A stretch of DNA of 64,000 nt from NCBI RefSeq assembly GCF_036898095.1, contig NC_090768.1, positions 42,630,842 through 42,694,841 on the forward strand, written 5' to 3'. The position numbers were made by a program, and so were the translations under genes. The DNA comes from Palaemon carinicauda. Its lineage: Eukaryota; Arthropoda; Malacostraca; Decapoda; Palaemonidae. Under the pieces are notes generated by a model. The model was not told where the DNA came from, made no database searches, and saw only the letters and a list, made by a program, of their open reading frames with translations. This document shows positions 1-10,728 of this stretch, one piece after another; the stretch's first letter is position 1; each line of letters starts with the position of its first letter.

Positions 1-258
1 TACCCGATGATCATAAATTTAAGGACCCACCCTTCCTCCCCAATAGAGACCCAGTGGACAGAGGAGAAAATTGGTTCTTTGTTGACATCGAGTACTTGAG
101 TACCTTTGACAGATGGCGCTGTTGATGTACACCCCCACCTGTATAGCGATCGCTGGCGTATTCCGCCCGTAGGTTTTTTCTGTCGAGCAACAGAGTTGCA
201 GCTATATGATCATCGGGTAAGTATATTCAAAAATTTATTTTACTAAGGAAAATAACAT
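1..258 (+). repeat. Right terminal repeat of a DIRS-type element (body outside window)
   Basis: The segment aligns along its whole length with the right terminal repeat of the complete element at 9976-10229. Shared landmarks are the opening tacccg-tgat-ataaa, 'cctccccaatagagac', 'cagatggcgctgttg', 'gcgatcgctggcg', 'tgtcgagcaacagagttgcagct' and the closing aataacat at 251-258. It differs at many scattered positions, so it is a different insertion, not an assembly copy. The element interior would lie upstream of base 1. It could also be a solo terminal repeat. It sits in what appears to be the intron before the RNF14 terminal exon. Confidence 0.75.
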
Positions 259-1132
259 TTTTGTTGTTTTCGCAATGGATATTGTCACTGATGCTTCTCT
301 TGTAGTTATGGTAGCCTGTATTGTATACATAATTGTCATAACTTGCTGTTAAGGCTCATTTTTATTTCGGTACTTATAAACAATGCAGGAAGACTTTTAC
401 TTTTAACTGTATTTCATTAGTTTTGTATGATACTTTTGATCTATTCCTCCCTCTTTTTAATTGTATTTCCATGTTTATTTACACAAGTGCTGGCTGGGAG
501 GTACCAAAAATCAATGTATAGCACAAGTACCCTTATAATCTTTACATTTTATAAAGGTTTATGCGAAATTAAAGCTAGTTTATAGTCTGATTTGTTTGTT
601 TTATACTTCTTTGAAAGGATTAAGCCTTTACCTATGATGGATTGTGCATGAGGGAATTCTTTCAGGTCAATGAAATGATAGAGGACTTGCTGTCTTAGCA
701 GGATTCCTTTGAATAATTAACACTTATATTTTTTTTTGTATTTATAGTACAATATTATAGTTTTTATGCATATCGTTTGCAGAAAGCAGATCTGAATCTA
801 GATATCTACAAATTTAAAATAATTTTTCTGGCATGAAAAGTCCAAACATCAAATCTCAAATCCATTTGAAATATCTAATACAACACCGTACACTAATTGG
901 TAATTAAAGTGTTGAAAAGGTTTACTATGATCAAAGCTGTTGAGGAATTTAATCTCTAGAGACACGATGGTGCAGATTGAAGGCTGTCATTTGTAATTTT
1001 TTTACAAACTCTATATAAATTACTGTATTAGTGTTGACGGTATATTAAATAGTAAATAACTTTTTGGTGTATAACTTTCAATCCTTTCAATAGTTTTGTA
1101 TTTCTGTTTATTGTTTAATGTTCCTTTAACAG
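259..1132. other. Intronic AT-rich DNA, no gene seen
   Basis: No open frame with recognisable protein similarity and no repeat structure was seen. It ends with a pyrimidine-rich tract and the AG acceptor at 1131-1132, so it is most simply intron of the RNF14 gene, whose upstream exons are outside the window. Confidence 0.5.
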
Positions 1133-1336
1133 AAGATTGATGGCTGCAACAAGATGACATGTCAGTATTGCAGCATTTATTTTTGCTGGCTCTGTATGAC
1201 ACTGTTGAACAAGAGTCGTCCCTATGAGCACTACAATCAGCCGAACTCGCCTTGCTTCAATCAACTCTTTGCTGGTGTGGATCCCTTTGATGACATCTGG
1301 GATGATTCCGATGAGGACGGTGGTTTGTTCGATTGA
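1133..1336 (+). CDS. RNF14: RNF14-type E3 ubiquitin ligase, terminal exon (RING2 and C-terminus), copy 1
   Basis: The exon opens right after an AG acceptor (tttaacag|AAG) in phase 0 and encodes 67 residues to a TGA at 1334-1336. Residues 1-21 carry the second half of the RBR RING2 domain: GCNKMTC at residues 4-10, then further cysteines spaced C-x2-C-x4-C-x2-C. In RBR ligases the cysteine of the 'GC-x-x-M' motif (here residue 5) accepts ubiquitin from the E2 as a thioester. Downstream, PYEHYNQPNSPCFNQLF and the acidic tail DDIWDDSDED match the C-terminus of RNF14 (ARA54), which ubiquitinates proteins including those on stalled ribosomes. The RWD, RING1 and IBR exons must lie upstream of base 1. 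A diverged second copy lies 16 kb downstream. Confidence 0.88.
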   Translation, partial: KIDGCNKMTCQYCSIYFCWLCMTLLNKSRPYEHYNQPNSPCFNQLFAGVDPFDDIWDDSDEDGGLFD

Positions 1337-3720
1337 AGTCATAGTGTGTGATATTATTGCTCTTTCATCTCAATGTTAAATTATTTGTTTTTATGTGTGG
1401 AATTATATATTTGTTTTATTTTATAATGACACTGCATTACTGTATAAAGACTTTCCTCACTTCTTATGAATGAAAGGTTGTGCTTTATGTTTGGAAATCT
1501 GAGTGTGTGTATACTGAATTAGAGAATTGTAAGATATCTGTATATTTTTGAAATAACATATTTTTACTTAAAACAAGTTCTGTAGCAATAGTGAAGAGTG
1601 CCAGAGGTTGATATCCAATGAAGATGTTAAAGCCTCAGGAGGAATACATTGATTAGAATGAGAAACCTGTTTACTTCACAGGAACAGAACATTTCAGATT
1701 AAAAATACTATGCATATTATTGGGTTGATATCAACCAGAATCTTTTGTTTATTGTATATATTTCCTGTGGAAAACTCATAGTTACATTACACAGTAAGTT
1801 ATTCTTATATTTGTCTAATTTATTCCTTTAAAGAAAATATGGGAAAGAAAATTGCCAGTTTTATTCTTATTTTATAACATTCCTCTAGCATGCTAGATGT
1901 TTCTACATAGTGACTCAGATGATTGTAATTATAATTAGGGTTGAAGATGGAAGTATGTAAAGCATACAAGGTTTTTTCTTTTCTGATAGCAGTATAGCAT
2001 GGTTAGCTCAGTCTTGCTTCTTGAGTTAACTTTACAACCACTGAGAATGAAAAAGAAAAATCGAGCAACATTTATTTGGGTGGAAACGAGGTTTTACAGC
2101 TGTTTGAGGTTATATTTTAGAAGCAAATATCCTCATACTAAATTTAGCATACAGTAATTTGAAAATTCTCAACCAAAAAGAAATCTATAATTCTTACTGA
2201 ATATACATAACTTTATCTACAAATTTGGTCCTTTTAAATTTTTGCTAGATCTATTATGGGATGTTTTAGTTTCTAACGAATTTATTTTGTATTTGATTCT
2301 TGTTATACATTTTTTTGTTCTTTTCTATTTATTTTAGTTTCCCAGAGGCTTTTATTTATATTAAAGAAAATAAATATTATGCATAATATATTTTTGTTTT
2401 AGACCCTATGTCCATTGTTTGGTAATTGGATGAATAGAGACCATTTTTTTTTAGCTTTTGTATTTTACTATATATTTTAGGAGAGACAACACTAATGATT
2501 ACAGGGATGCAGTAAATACTTATGTAGAATATTACTTTTTCCAGGATATACTAACCATAACTTTTCAAAGCAACGTTGAGACTTCAAATCCATGCACTGT
2601 ATCTTCAAGAATGAGTGGTTTGAAGTATATTATAGTTTTATTTGTGTATTGTTGCTCATTAGGTTGTGGTTATGCCATGGAAATGAAATAGTGGGCTATA
2701 TTTTTACATGTTTATCCTAATTAATTTTTATGATACGTGTATTTTATCAAGAACAAATGACAAACAAAATTTTTTTATACTTGTAAATTTATTAGAATGC
2801 TATACGGGCAATGGAAGTGGTGTGGTAACAATGTACCTCACTGAAAGTCTGTAGTATTCCTTCATCCCATTATTGTATATAATTTTTACCCTTCTGCATC
2901 ACCTGCATTATCACTTCCTGTCTTCCATTTTGCACCTGCAGGTCGTCCTGTTGCTCATATGTCTAGAATACCTCCCAGGTTTCAGTACTGGGCCATATGG
3001 CTGAAATTCCAGACATCAATAAAAAAAAGACCAGGTCTTGATATCCTATTTAAAAGTAATCAATCTTTATTGTAGGTGCAAATTTAGATTACAGTATCTG
3101 TATCACTTGATATTTGATACTGTAATGACAGTATCTAATATGAAGCTTTAGTCCCTTGCCTCGGTAGTATTTATATGATAATATAATAAGTAGAAATAGT
3201 GATTGAAGTACTGTATAAGATGAGTATGTGGAATAATGTTTGTATTTGTACAGTAAATATCAAAATTAAAAAGTAAATGAATCTGAATTAGTGATGGTTG
3301 AGAAAATAGATTTTAATAAGTTGTGAAATGCCTCGTATGAAATTATTTTTATATACAGTATATGATTCAACTCCATCAACCAATATTTTCAGATACGGAT
3401 TATGTTGAAGAAGTTGCATTGTATCATTTTTGAAGGGTTAGTGCCTTGAAATTCTTTCGGAACTCTATCTTGTAAGCAAAGTATTCAAATAGGCAGATCT
3501 TGGAACTACAGTAGGTTATTTCAAAATCTGCATTACCATCAAACAAAATCAGCATTACCATCAAACCTCAGTATTTAGATAGATTTATGCATGTCAACTT
3601 TACTTTGTTATTGATTTCTACTTGTTTTAATGCTATTTAAAGTTGTAGAGTAGAATTTAAACATTTTAGTACCATTTTAGTGTGGTGATGCTGATTCATA
3701 AGTAGGCTACAGTAATTTAG
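1337..3720. other. 3' flank of RNF14 exon copy 1; no gene seen
   Basis: AT-rich DNA that presumably holds the 3' UTR of the exon ending at 1336. An AATAAA occurs near 2369 and another near 3005, but neither can be assigned as the used poly(A) signal. The open frame at 2458-2691 has no recognisable protein similarity. The stretch ends at the left terminus of the DIRS element. Confidence 0.4.
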
Positions 3721-3895
3721 CATTTTCAATATTTAACTTAGCCGGTGATTATAATAGCTGCAACTCTGTTGCTCGACAGAAAACTCTAAGGAAAAATTCG
3801 CCAGCGATCGCTACACAGGTAGGGGGTGTACCCAACAGCGCCATCTGTCGTCCAGATACCCAGTACTCATTGTAAACAAAGAACTCAATTTTCTC
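3721..3895 (+). repeat. Left inverted terminal repeat of DIRS-A
   Basis: Bases from about 3741 to 3895 are the reverse complement of about 10035-10195 with almost no mismatches (landmarks: agcgatcgcta, cagcgccatctgtcg, cccagtactcattgtaaac). The outermost bases 3721-3761 are instead complementary to 9896-9936 in the internal complementary region. Confidence 0.85.
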
Positions 3896-6802
3896 TCTGT
3901 CGAGCTATCGACAAGACGCTCTTATTCGCTGTTGCTAAACTGGAGTATTTTCACAACTAATTGGTGAAGTACTTTATTCTAGTTTTGAGCTTTCGCTATG
4001 CAGGTGTTTTATCTTCATCTTAAATCTTGAACTCGTTTTGGATAGATTTAATTATGGTGACAAAGAGAGTATGGACTTTCTTTCACTTTTAAATGGCCGA
4101 CCCTTCCCTTAGACGGAAGTGTGTTTAGGCTTTTAGTAATTATCTTATCACGTTATAGATTTTCCTCTATATATTTTATATCTCTCTGCCTTTATTAGGC
4201 CTCTTCGATTAACTATCCATTTATTATAAACATATAAAAATAAATTTTAATGTTTTGTTTATATAGACCTTTCCTGAGAGTAGGAGGTCCTAACTTGGAA
4301 ACCGAAGTTAATCAACGTTGAGCCCTTTATATCGTAATTAGCTTTTAAAGAGCTAAGGATTTAAAACTTTTTAAATGTAATATTTTATGAAAGAATTTCT
4401 TTGATAGTCTTCGTACTGTTTTCAAAGATGAACTAACGTTTAGTTTTTTTATGCTACGCAGTTGTTGACGTTCAGGACGTTCAACATGCGCTCTATCGTT
4501 ACGATAGAGAGAGAGTGTATCACGGTTTCACTTTGTAGTAAGAGTAAATCGATTCTGACGTTTTGTTCATTCTTTCTTAGCTTAAATGTTTTAAATTCTA
4601 ATTTAAAGGAACTTTTTATTTGAAAAACCTTTCAGTTTTTTCCTTTAGTCAAATAACATGTTTTTTTGACGAAATATAATTGGGCTCTTCTCTTAGGTGC
4701 GAAATCAAGAGAGAAAGAGAGATAGAGATAGAGACGGAGGGAGAGAGAGGAGAGAAAACGTTCCGTTCAAGCGGGTAACGTTGTTCTCGTGTTACTCGCG
4801 TCCCTAGTCGCTGTACGGGGAGGAAGGATAAAACGTTTTTAGGTTTTTATTCTCGTCCCCAGGCTATGTGCGGTGAGAGATTGAAAACGTAGTTATATGA
4901 ACTAGTGTTTAGTCTCTTTCCCAGCCACTGATTTTTTTTTTTTTATCTTAAAATATGTTTTCTGTTTTTTGCTGGTACTGTATTAATGAGATTGCATTAT
5001 ACGACTGATTTCGCAATTACTACCTTTTAATGAAGGGTAGAATTGCGTGTTTCAGGTAGAAATAAGTGCAAAACAGAAAATCGAAGTGATAAAGTGATAT
5101 GCGCAAAGTGTTACAGTGTTGCGTCCGAGGCGCAAAGTGTTACAGTGTTGCGTCCGAGGGTTCGTCTGTTCGTGCCTGTCGTTCACCTAGTCCGGGACCT
5201 CTTACATGCTCCCAAGCCCAGGGGAGAAGTAATGTCAAACGACTTATGGGTTCGAGAGGCCTTGACCAACGAACAGACGTTTTTCCCTCTATGGTATCGG
5301 GTGTATCTTACCAAGATCTCCCCTACCATAAGACGAGAGACGTTGTTTCTCCTCGTCATCCGAAGGCTTTTCGCATAAGAAACCTGTCACAAGGTTTCGA
5401 AGCCCTTAAGCGAAAGTCAGTCCTTTCAGGACAGGTCCAGCGTCCTGGTTACAACCATTAGGACAGCTCTGACCCTATGCAGTCATCGGATAACTGCTCG
5501 CCGCCTAACAAAAGCGTAACACAGACTCCGAGAGTCTTTTTTTTTTGTAGGCAAAGTGTTGCGGTCACAGACGTTACCCTCGTCTCTTACCACAACCATT
5601 TCCGTTGATCCTTAATGGGTTGTATGGCAAGACATGCAGTATATGCTTGCCTCCCTTATGGAAGACTATTCTACCGATTAGTCCGTTGAGTCTAGCCGTT
5701 TATCTCATCGATATCCTGGCTTTCAGCCAACCTAACGTTCCTTTGTGCTTACTGTTGACGTTGGCGTAGCTTAGTCACGTCAGTCAGGTTGTTTAGAACC
5801 ACACTCGATGCGGTCTCGTGTGGTTTTTCAGCCGCATTTGGACGTTAGGCCACTTGCTGATGCTCCTGTTGACGTTCTAGACGTTCACTAACAATCGGAG
5901 TTGACTTGTTTTGACGCTGTGCGTCAACCTCCGCATTCTAGAGTTGTTTTGACTGCTCAGTCTAGGCAGTCAAAGCAGTCTTGAGTGGACGCTGTGCGTC
6001 CTCACGCACCTGTTGTGGTTGACAGTTCAGTTGTTGACAGTTCACAGACTGTCAAGCAGTTACATGACGTTGCGTTCTGGTCCGCTACTAATGCACCAGT
6101 GAGTGTGGACTCTGCTTGTAAAGCATTGCCACCACGGTAGGTCTCTCCCTTGCTTGAGACTCAACTTTTATCGGACAAGGTTCCTGTAGATGAGGAAGTT
6201 GCTGTTCTCCCTCCTACTGATATTCCCTTGAGGACTCTGTCAGATGGAGAGGAGCCTAAAGCTGCTTAGCCTCCTATGGACTTTAATTAAATCATGATGA
6301 TTTTTTTTTTTAAGGATCTTTGTCCGGATCTTTTTGTAACTGCTGCTCCTCGTTCGCCTAAACGTCAGAGCTTACACTAGGCCTAGCTACTTCGAAGCCG
6401 TTGTTTTTAAGCTAGTGCTCTCTCGCTCTCCTAGAGAGCGTTACGTTGGCTAGGCGACTGGTTTTTCACCAGGAGGAGTTTGGGGGATACAGCCTTTGCT
6501 TTCCCTTCTTTTAAACTGGTTTATAGAGCGAGAGTCTGATATGACACGAGAGAAATTCTCGGCTTGGGAGTTCATGCCTCTGCCCAGATAGACTTCTCAA
6601 TTCTCGTAGACTCTCCCTGGCACCTAGCCAGGAGACGCTCCAAGTTGTTTACAGGTCAACTTCACAGCTGTTTTCGAGCCTTTGAAGTTTTGCTGTACAA
6701 TTATGTCACGCATAACAAGGCTTTCAGGGATGGTAAACGGTACCGCCTCAGTCGCTAACCCCGTCTGTTGCCACACCTGCTCCCGTAGACCCTAAATGGG
6801 CT
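3896..6802 (+). other. DIRS-A leader and decayed first gag-like copy
   Basis: The leader includes an AG-rich tract at about 4710-4755. Short open frames at 5043-5461 overlap a small tandem duplication (gcaaagtgttacagtgttgcgtccgagg-like unit twice, 5103-5158). From about 5575 to 6280 the sequence is a stop-riddled version of the gag-like region found intact at 6755-7369: 'gacatgcag' at 5631 and 6812, 'ttgttttgacgc-gtgcgtcaacct' and 'gttgacagttcacagactgt' recur at an offset of about 1.18 kb. 6564-6758 holds an open fragment ending AFRDGK that may be the C-terminal part of the first gag copy. No intact protein is supported here. Confidence 0.55.
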
Positions 6803-7369
6803 TTGCTGCAAGACATGCAGTCCAAGCTTGCGTCCTTGATAGAGGACTTTAATGCAGAGAAGGTTGCTGCCGAACCTTCTGGCCAACAACCTTCCAACCG
6901 GTCGGTTGTGCGCCCTGTTGACGCTGAGGTAACCTACTCGCGTCTGCCAGTTGAGGTGGTTCCTCCACCGATGCGACCCAGTGTGGGTTGCCAGCCGCAC
7001 GTTGACGTTAAGCGACGCTCGGAGGTGGTTGTTGACGTTCAGGACGTTCAACAACCAGCAGAGGTGACTTGTTTTGACGCAGTGCGTCAACCTCAGCAAC
7101 CCGGTAGGGTGTTGACTGCACAACCCAGACGGTCTAGACAGTCTCGGGTTGACGCTGTGCTTCCTCGCGCACCCATGGTTGTTGACAGTTCACAGACTGT
7201 GCGGCAGTTCCATGATATTGCGTCCGGCTCCGTCACGCATCCACCAGTGCGACCGGACTCAGCGAGCCAGACGTTGCCCACTCCGTTGCCGTTTCCTCAT
7301 AAGTTTTCGGATGAGGAACCCTCTGATGAGGACGTTGCTGAACAACAAGACGATCAGCCCCCAGAATAG
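6803..7369 (+). CDS. Gag-like protein fragment of DIRS-A (188 aa)
   Basis: Open from an ATG at 6803 to TAG at 7367-7369. The product is hydrophilic, proline/arginine/valine-rich and low in complexity, with repeated DAV/VDVQDVQQP-type stretches and an acidic end (SDEEPSDEDVAEQQDD). It occupies the gag position of a DIRS element, ahead of RNase H and recombinase, but shows no zinc knuckle or other diagnostic motif; the gag call rests on position and on the matching decayed copy at 5575-6280. The frame ends just where the RT should begin, consistent with an internal deletion that fused the end of gag to the RT thumb. Confidence 0.5.
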   Translation: MLQDMQSKLASLIEDFNAEKVAAEPSGQQPSNRSVVRPVDAEVTYSRLPVEVVPPPMRPSVGCQPHVDVKRRSEVVVDVQDVQQPAEVTCFDAVRQPQQPGRVLTAQPRRSRQSRVDAVLPRAPMVVDSSQTVRQFHDIASGSVTHPPVRPDSASQTLPTPLPFPHKFSDEEPSDEDVAEQQDDQPPE

Positions 7370-7395
7370 ATCAAGCCCTGCTATCCATCCAGAAG

Positions 7396-8604
7396 ATGCT
7401 GAAGAAGGAACGCTGCTCAGTCAGGCTGTGGATGAGTCTGGTAGGGACGCTGTCATCCGTGGAACAATTTGTGTCACTAGGAAGACTACACCTCCGTCCT
7501 CTTCAATACCATCTAGCTTTTCACTGGAAAAAGGACAAGACGCTAGAAGCGGTCTCGATCCCAGTTTCCGAAAAGATAAAGTCTTGTCTGACTTGGTGAA
7601 AGGACAATATCAACCTAAGAGAGGGTCTTCCCCTGGCTGTTCAGACTCCCAACCACGTTCTCTTCTCGGACGCATCGGACGTAGGCTGGGGTGCGACATT
7701 AGACGGTCGGGAATGCTCGGGAATTTGGAACTCGAGTCAAAGGACAATGCATATCAACTGCAAGGAGCTACTGGCAGTACATCTGGCCTTGAAAAGCTTC
7801 AGGTCTCTCCTTCAAGGCAAAGTGGTGGAGGTGAACTCGGACAACACCACGGCTTTGGCGTACATCTCCAAGCAAGGAGGGACCTACTCTCTGACGTTGT
7901 ACGAGATCGCAAGGGACCTCCTCACCTGGTCAAAAGGTCTAAACATATCACTAGTAACGAGGTTCATCCAAGGCAACTTGAATGTCATGGCAGATTGTCT
8001 CAGTCGGAAGGGACAAATAATTCCAACAGAATGGACCCTCCACAAGGATGTATGCAAGAGACTTTGGGCCACCTGGGGCCAGCCAACCATAGATCTCTTC
8101 GCAACCTCGATGACCAAGAGGCTCCCAGTATTTTGCTCACCAATCCCGGACCCAGCAGCAGTTCATATAGATGCCTTTCTCCTAGATTGGTCACATCTAG
8201 ATCTATATGCATTCCCTCCGTTCAAGATTGTCAACAAGGTACTGCAGAAGTTCGCCTCTCACGAAGGGACAAGGTTGACGCTAGTTGCTTCCCTCTGGCC
8301 CGCGAGAGAATGGTTCACCGAGGTACTTCGATGGCTAGTAGACGTTCCCAGAACACTTCCCCTAAGGGTGGACCTTCTACGTCAGCCACACGTAAAGAAG
8401 GTACACCAAGGCCTCCACGCTCTTCGTCTGACTGCCTTCAGACTATCGAAAGACTCTCGAGAGCTAGAGGCTTTTCGAAGGAGGCAGCCAGAGCGATTGC
8501 TAGAGCAAGGAGAACATCCACCCTTAGAGTCTACCAATCGAAGTGGTAAATCTTCCGAAACTGGTGCAAGTCAGTATCCGTATCCTCGACCAGTACCTCT
8601 GTAA
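7396..8604 (+). pseudogene. DIRS-A reverse transcriptase remnant and RNase H
   Basis: One frame from 7396 to 8604 broken only by TGA at 7597-7599 (a TGG TGA pair where the family usually has two tryptophans). It begins in the RT thumb/connection (SLVGTLSSVEQFV, LRPLQYHL), so fingers and palm, including the YLDD box, are missing. RNase H follows: LFSDASDVGWGA, then KELLAVHLAL, then NSDNTTALAYISKQGG, then NVMADCLSR, matching the acidic catalytic positions of DIRS RNase H. The C-terminal extension contains DLFATSMTKRLPVFCSPIPD and YAFPPF, typical of DIRS polyproteins. The 3' end overlaps the recombinase in another frame, a common DIRS arrangement. Confidence 0.85.
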
Positions 8605-9503
8605 CTCAAATAGCTGACTTCCTCTTATATCTGAGGAAAGAACGATCTCTTTCAGCTCCCACTATCAAGGGTTACAGAAGCATGTTGGCATCAGTCTTCC
8701 GTCACAGAGGCTTAGATCTTTCCAACAATAAAGATCTACAGGACCTCCTTAAGTCTTTTGAGACCACGAAGGAGCGTCGTTTGGTTACACCTGGTTGGAA
8801 TTTAGACGTGGTACTAAGATTCCTTATGTCAGACAGGTTCGAGCCGCTACAATCAGCCTCCCTGAAAGATCTCACCTTAAAGACTCTTTTCCTGGTATGC
8901 TTAGCCACAGCTAAAAGAGTCAGTGAGATTCATGCCTTCAGCAAGAACATCGGATTCTCATCTGAAACGGCTACATGTTCTCTACAACTTGGTTTTCTAG
9001 CCAAAAACGAGCTGCCTTCTCGACCTTGGCCAAAATCGTTCGATATTCCAAGCTTATCGAATATGGTTGGAAATGAACTAGAAAGAGTCTTATGCCCTGT
9101 AAGAGCTCTTAAGTTCTATTTAAAACGAACTAAACCTTTACGAGGCCCGTCTGAAGCTTTATGGTGTTCAGTTAAGAAACCATCTTTGCCTATGTCAAAA
9201 AATGCTTTATCCTATTTTATCAGACTGTTAATACGAGAAGCTCATTCCCATCTGAGTGAGGAAGACCAAGTTTTGCTGAAGGTAAGGACACACGAAGTTA
9301 GAGCTGTCGCTACTTCCGTGGCCTTTAAACAAAATAGATCTCTGCGAAGTATAATGGACGCAACCTATTGGAGAAGCAAGTCAGTGTTCGCGTCTTTTTA
9401 TCTTAAGGATGTCCAGTCTCTTTACGAGGACTGCTACACTCTGGGACCATTCGTAGCAGCGAGTGCAGTAGTGGGTGAGGGCTCAACCACTACAATTCCC
9501 TAA
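8439..9503 (+). pseudogene. DIRS-A tyrosine recombinase with one nonsense codon
   Basis: The frame reads from inside the RNase H gene to TAA after 9500. The N-terminal SAM-like part (RARGFSKEAARAIARARRTS, then VYQSKW) is cut by TAA 8547-8549, where a lysine codon is expected; the same frame continues with DFLLYLRKERSLSAPTIKGY and the open 8682-9503 part. Catalytic landmarks of the DIRS recombinase are present: arginine in TAKRVSEIHAFS, the HEVRAVATS box (H-x-x-R), and the tyrosine in FASFYLKDV. The enzyme would integrate circular cDNA without a target-site duplication. The nonsense codon probably abolishes full-length product unless translation restarts at Met 8682. Confidence 0.87.
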
Positions 9504-9895
9504 TTCCATAACCTTTTAATCTTTCTCTTGAAATGTTGTTTTTGGGTTGTCCGGAAGGCTAAGAAGCCTTTTGCATCCTGGTTGATTTGGCGGGTGGTCA
9601 AAGTCATTTCTTGAGAGCGCCTAGATTAAGGGTTTTGATGAGGTCCTGTTGTATGGGTTGCAACCCTTGATACTTCAGATCCTAGGGGTCGCTCAGCATC
9701 CTAAGAGGATCGCGAGGCTCCGTAAGGAAGACATACTTAAAAAGGCAGAGTAATTGTTCAAGTCGACTTCCTTACCAGGTACCTATTTATTTTGTTTTTG
9801 TTATTTTGATAACTTCTAAAATGAAATAAAAATTCTTAGCTCATAATGATGTAAACATATTTTGCTGGTCTCTACCCACCCCCCTGGGTGTGAAT

Positions 9896-9987
9896 CAGCT
9901 ATTATAATCACCGGCTAAGTTAAATATTGAAAAATGTTATTTTGATTATAAAATAAATTTTTGAATATACTTACCCGGTGATTATAA
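9896..9987. repeat. Internal complementary region of DIRS-A
   Basis: Bases 9896-9936 are the reverse complement of the element's left end (3721-3761). Bases 9934-9987 are the reverse complement of its right end (10176-10229). The two halves share a single atg at 9934-9936. This arrangement is specific to DIRS-type elements, where it templates completion and circularisation of the cDNA. Confidence 0.85.
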
Positions 9988-10229
9988 ATTAAAGGACCCT
10001 CCCTTCCTCCCCAATAGAGACGCAGTGGACCGAGGAGAAAATTGAGTTCTTTGTTTACAATGAGTACTGGGTATCTGGACGACAGATGGCGCTGTTGGGT
10101 ACACCCCCTACCTGTGTAGCGATCGCTGGCGAATTTTTCCTTAGAGTTTTCTGTCGAGCAACAGAGTTGCAGCTATTATAATCACCGGGTAAGTATATTC
10201 AAAAATTTATTTTATAATCAAAATAACAT
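9988..10229 (+). repeat. Right terminal repeat of DIRS-A
   Basis: Inverted relative to the left repeat from about 10035 to 10195. It closes with ccgggtaagtatattc and aaataacat, which pairs back onto 9934-9987 about 190 bp upstream, so the region 9934-10229 could itself fold as a stem with a large loop. Homologous to the terminal repeat at 1-258. Confidence 0.85.
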
Positions 10230-10728
10230 ATTTGAAGTAGATATTTTGTTTAACTTTCATTTAAATATTTGGTGAGTACTTGATTTGATGTTTTACTTTG
10301 TGAGATGTAGTACATGTAGTTGCTGGTACAGTCATGTACAGTATTGTGTTTTATAAGGTAGTTTCAAATTTTCTGCTTTTATTTTCATTATTTTTATTAT
10401 AACAACAGCAATAACAATGATGACAAAATTAATGCTTGGCTCGGCCCAAGCACTAATTTAAAATCCTAAAATCTTATAGTGCTGGCAATATTTAAATTAA
10501 TTCCATGAATCTTCCCTTTGAAATATAAGCTATTAACTAAAGCAGGGCCAACTGCTCAATGTGACATTAAAAGTTAAAAATGGTTTTGACAAAGGAAAAA
10601 CCAATTTTTGTGGAATTACTGTGTCTGCAAGGACTTTCATGTGAAAGGCTTGAACAGGTAATCCAGTACAACAAATTACCAAAGAAATACTTTCTCTCCT
10701 GCACTGACTCAGTGTGCATAAGGGAGAC
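10230..10728. other. Intergenic/intronic, no gene seen
   Basis: AT-rich. The only structure noticed is a short hairpin at 10433-10452 (tgcttgg-ctcggc-ccaagca). Confidence 0.4.

Larger units (their letters stand above)
3721..10229 (+). mobile_element. DIRS-type tyrosine-recombinase retrotransposon (DIRS-A), structurally complete, coding-defective
   Basis: A 6.5-kb element with the DIRS layout: left inverted terminal repeat (3721-3895), gag-like region, RNase H, tyrosine recombinase, internal complementary region (9896-9987) and right terminal repeat (9988-10229). The outer left end starts cat and the outer right end finishes cat. In the internal complementary region the complements of the two ends meet at one shared atg, as the DIRS circular-template model predicts. 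The inverted repeats are nearly identical, suggesting fairly recent insertion. The copy cannot be autonomous: the RT fingers/palm are missing, TGA 7597-7599 interrupts the RT/RNase H frame and TAA 8547-8549 interrupts the recombinase frame. Gag is partly duplicated. Confidence 0.85.

Noticed and set aside
2458..2691. 77-residue open frame
   Set aside because: AT-rich, no recognisable similarity and no splice context; likely chance.
5043..5461. Overlapping frames of 111 and 120 residues in the DIRS-A leader
   Set aside because: Both begin in a small tandem duplication, have no similarity to gag, and overlap each other in different frames.
7149..8440. Long + frame of DIRS-A overlapping RNase H
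   Set aside because: Up to about 8440 this frame has no family motifs and is a shadow of the gag and RNase H frames; only its end belongs to the recombinase.
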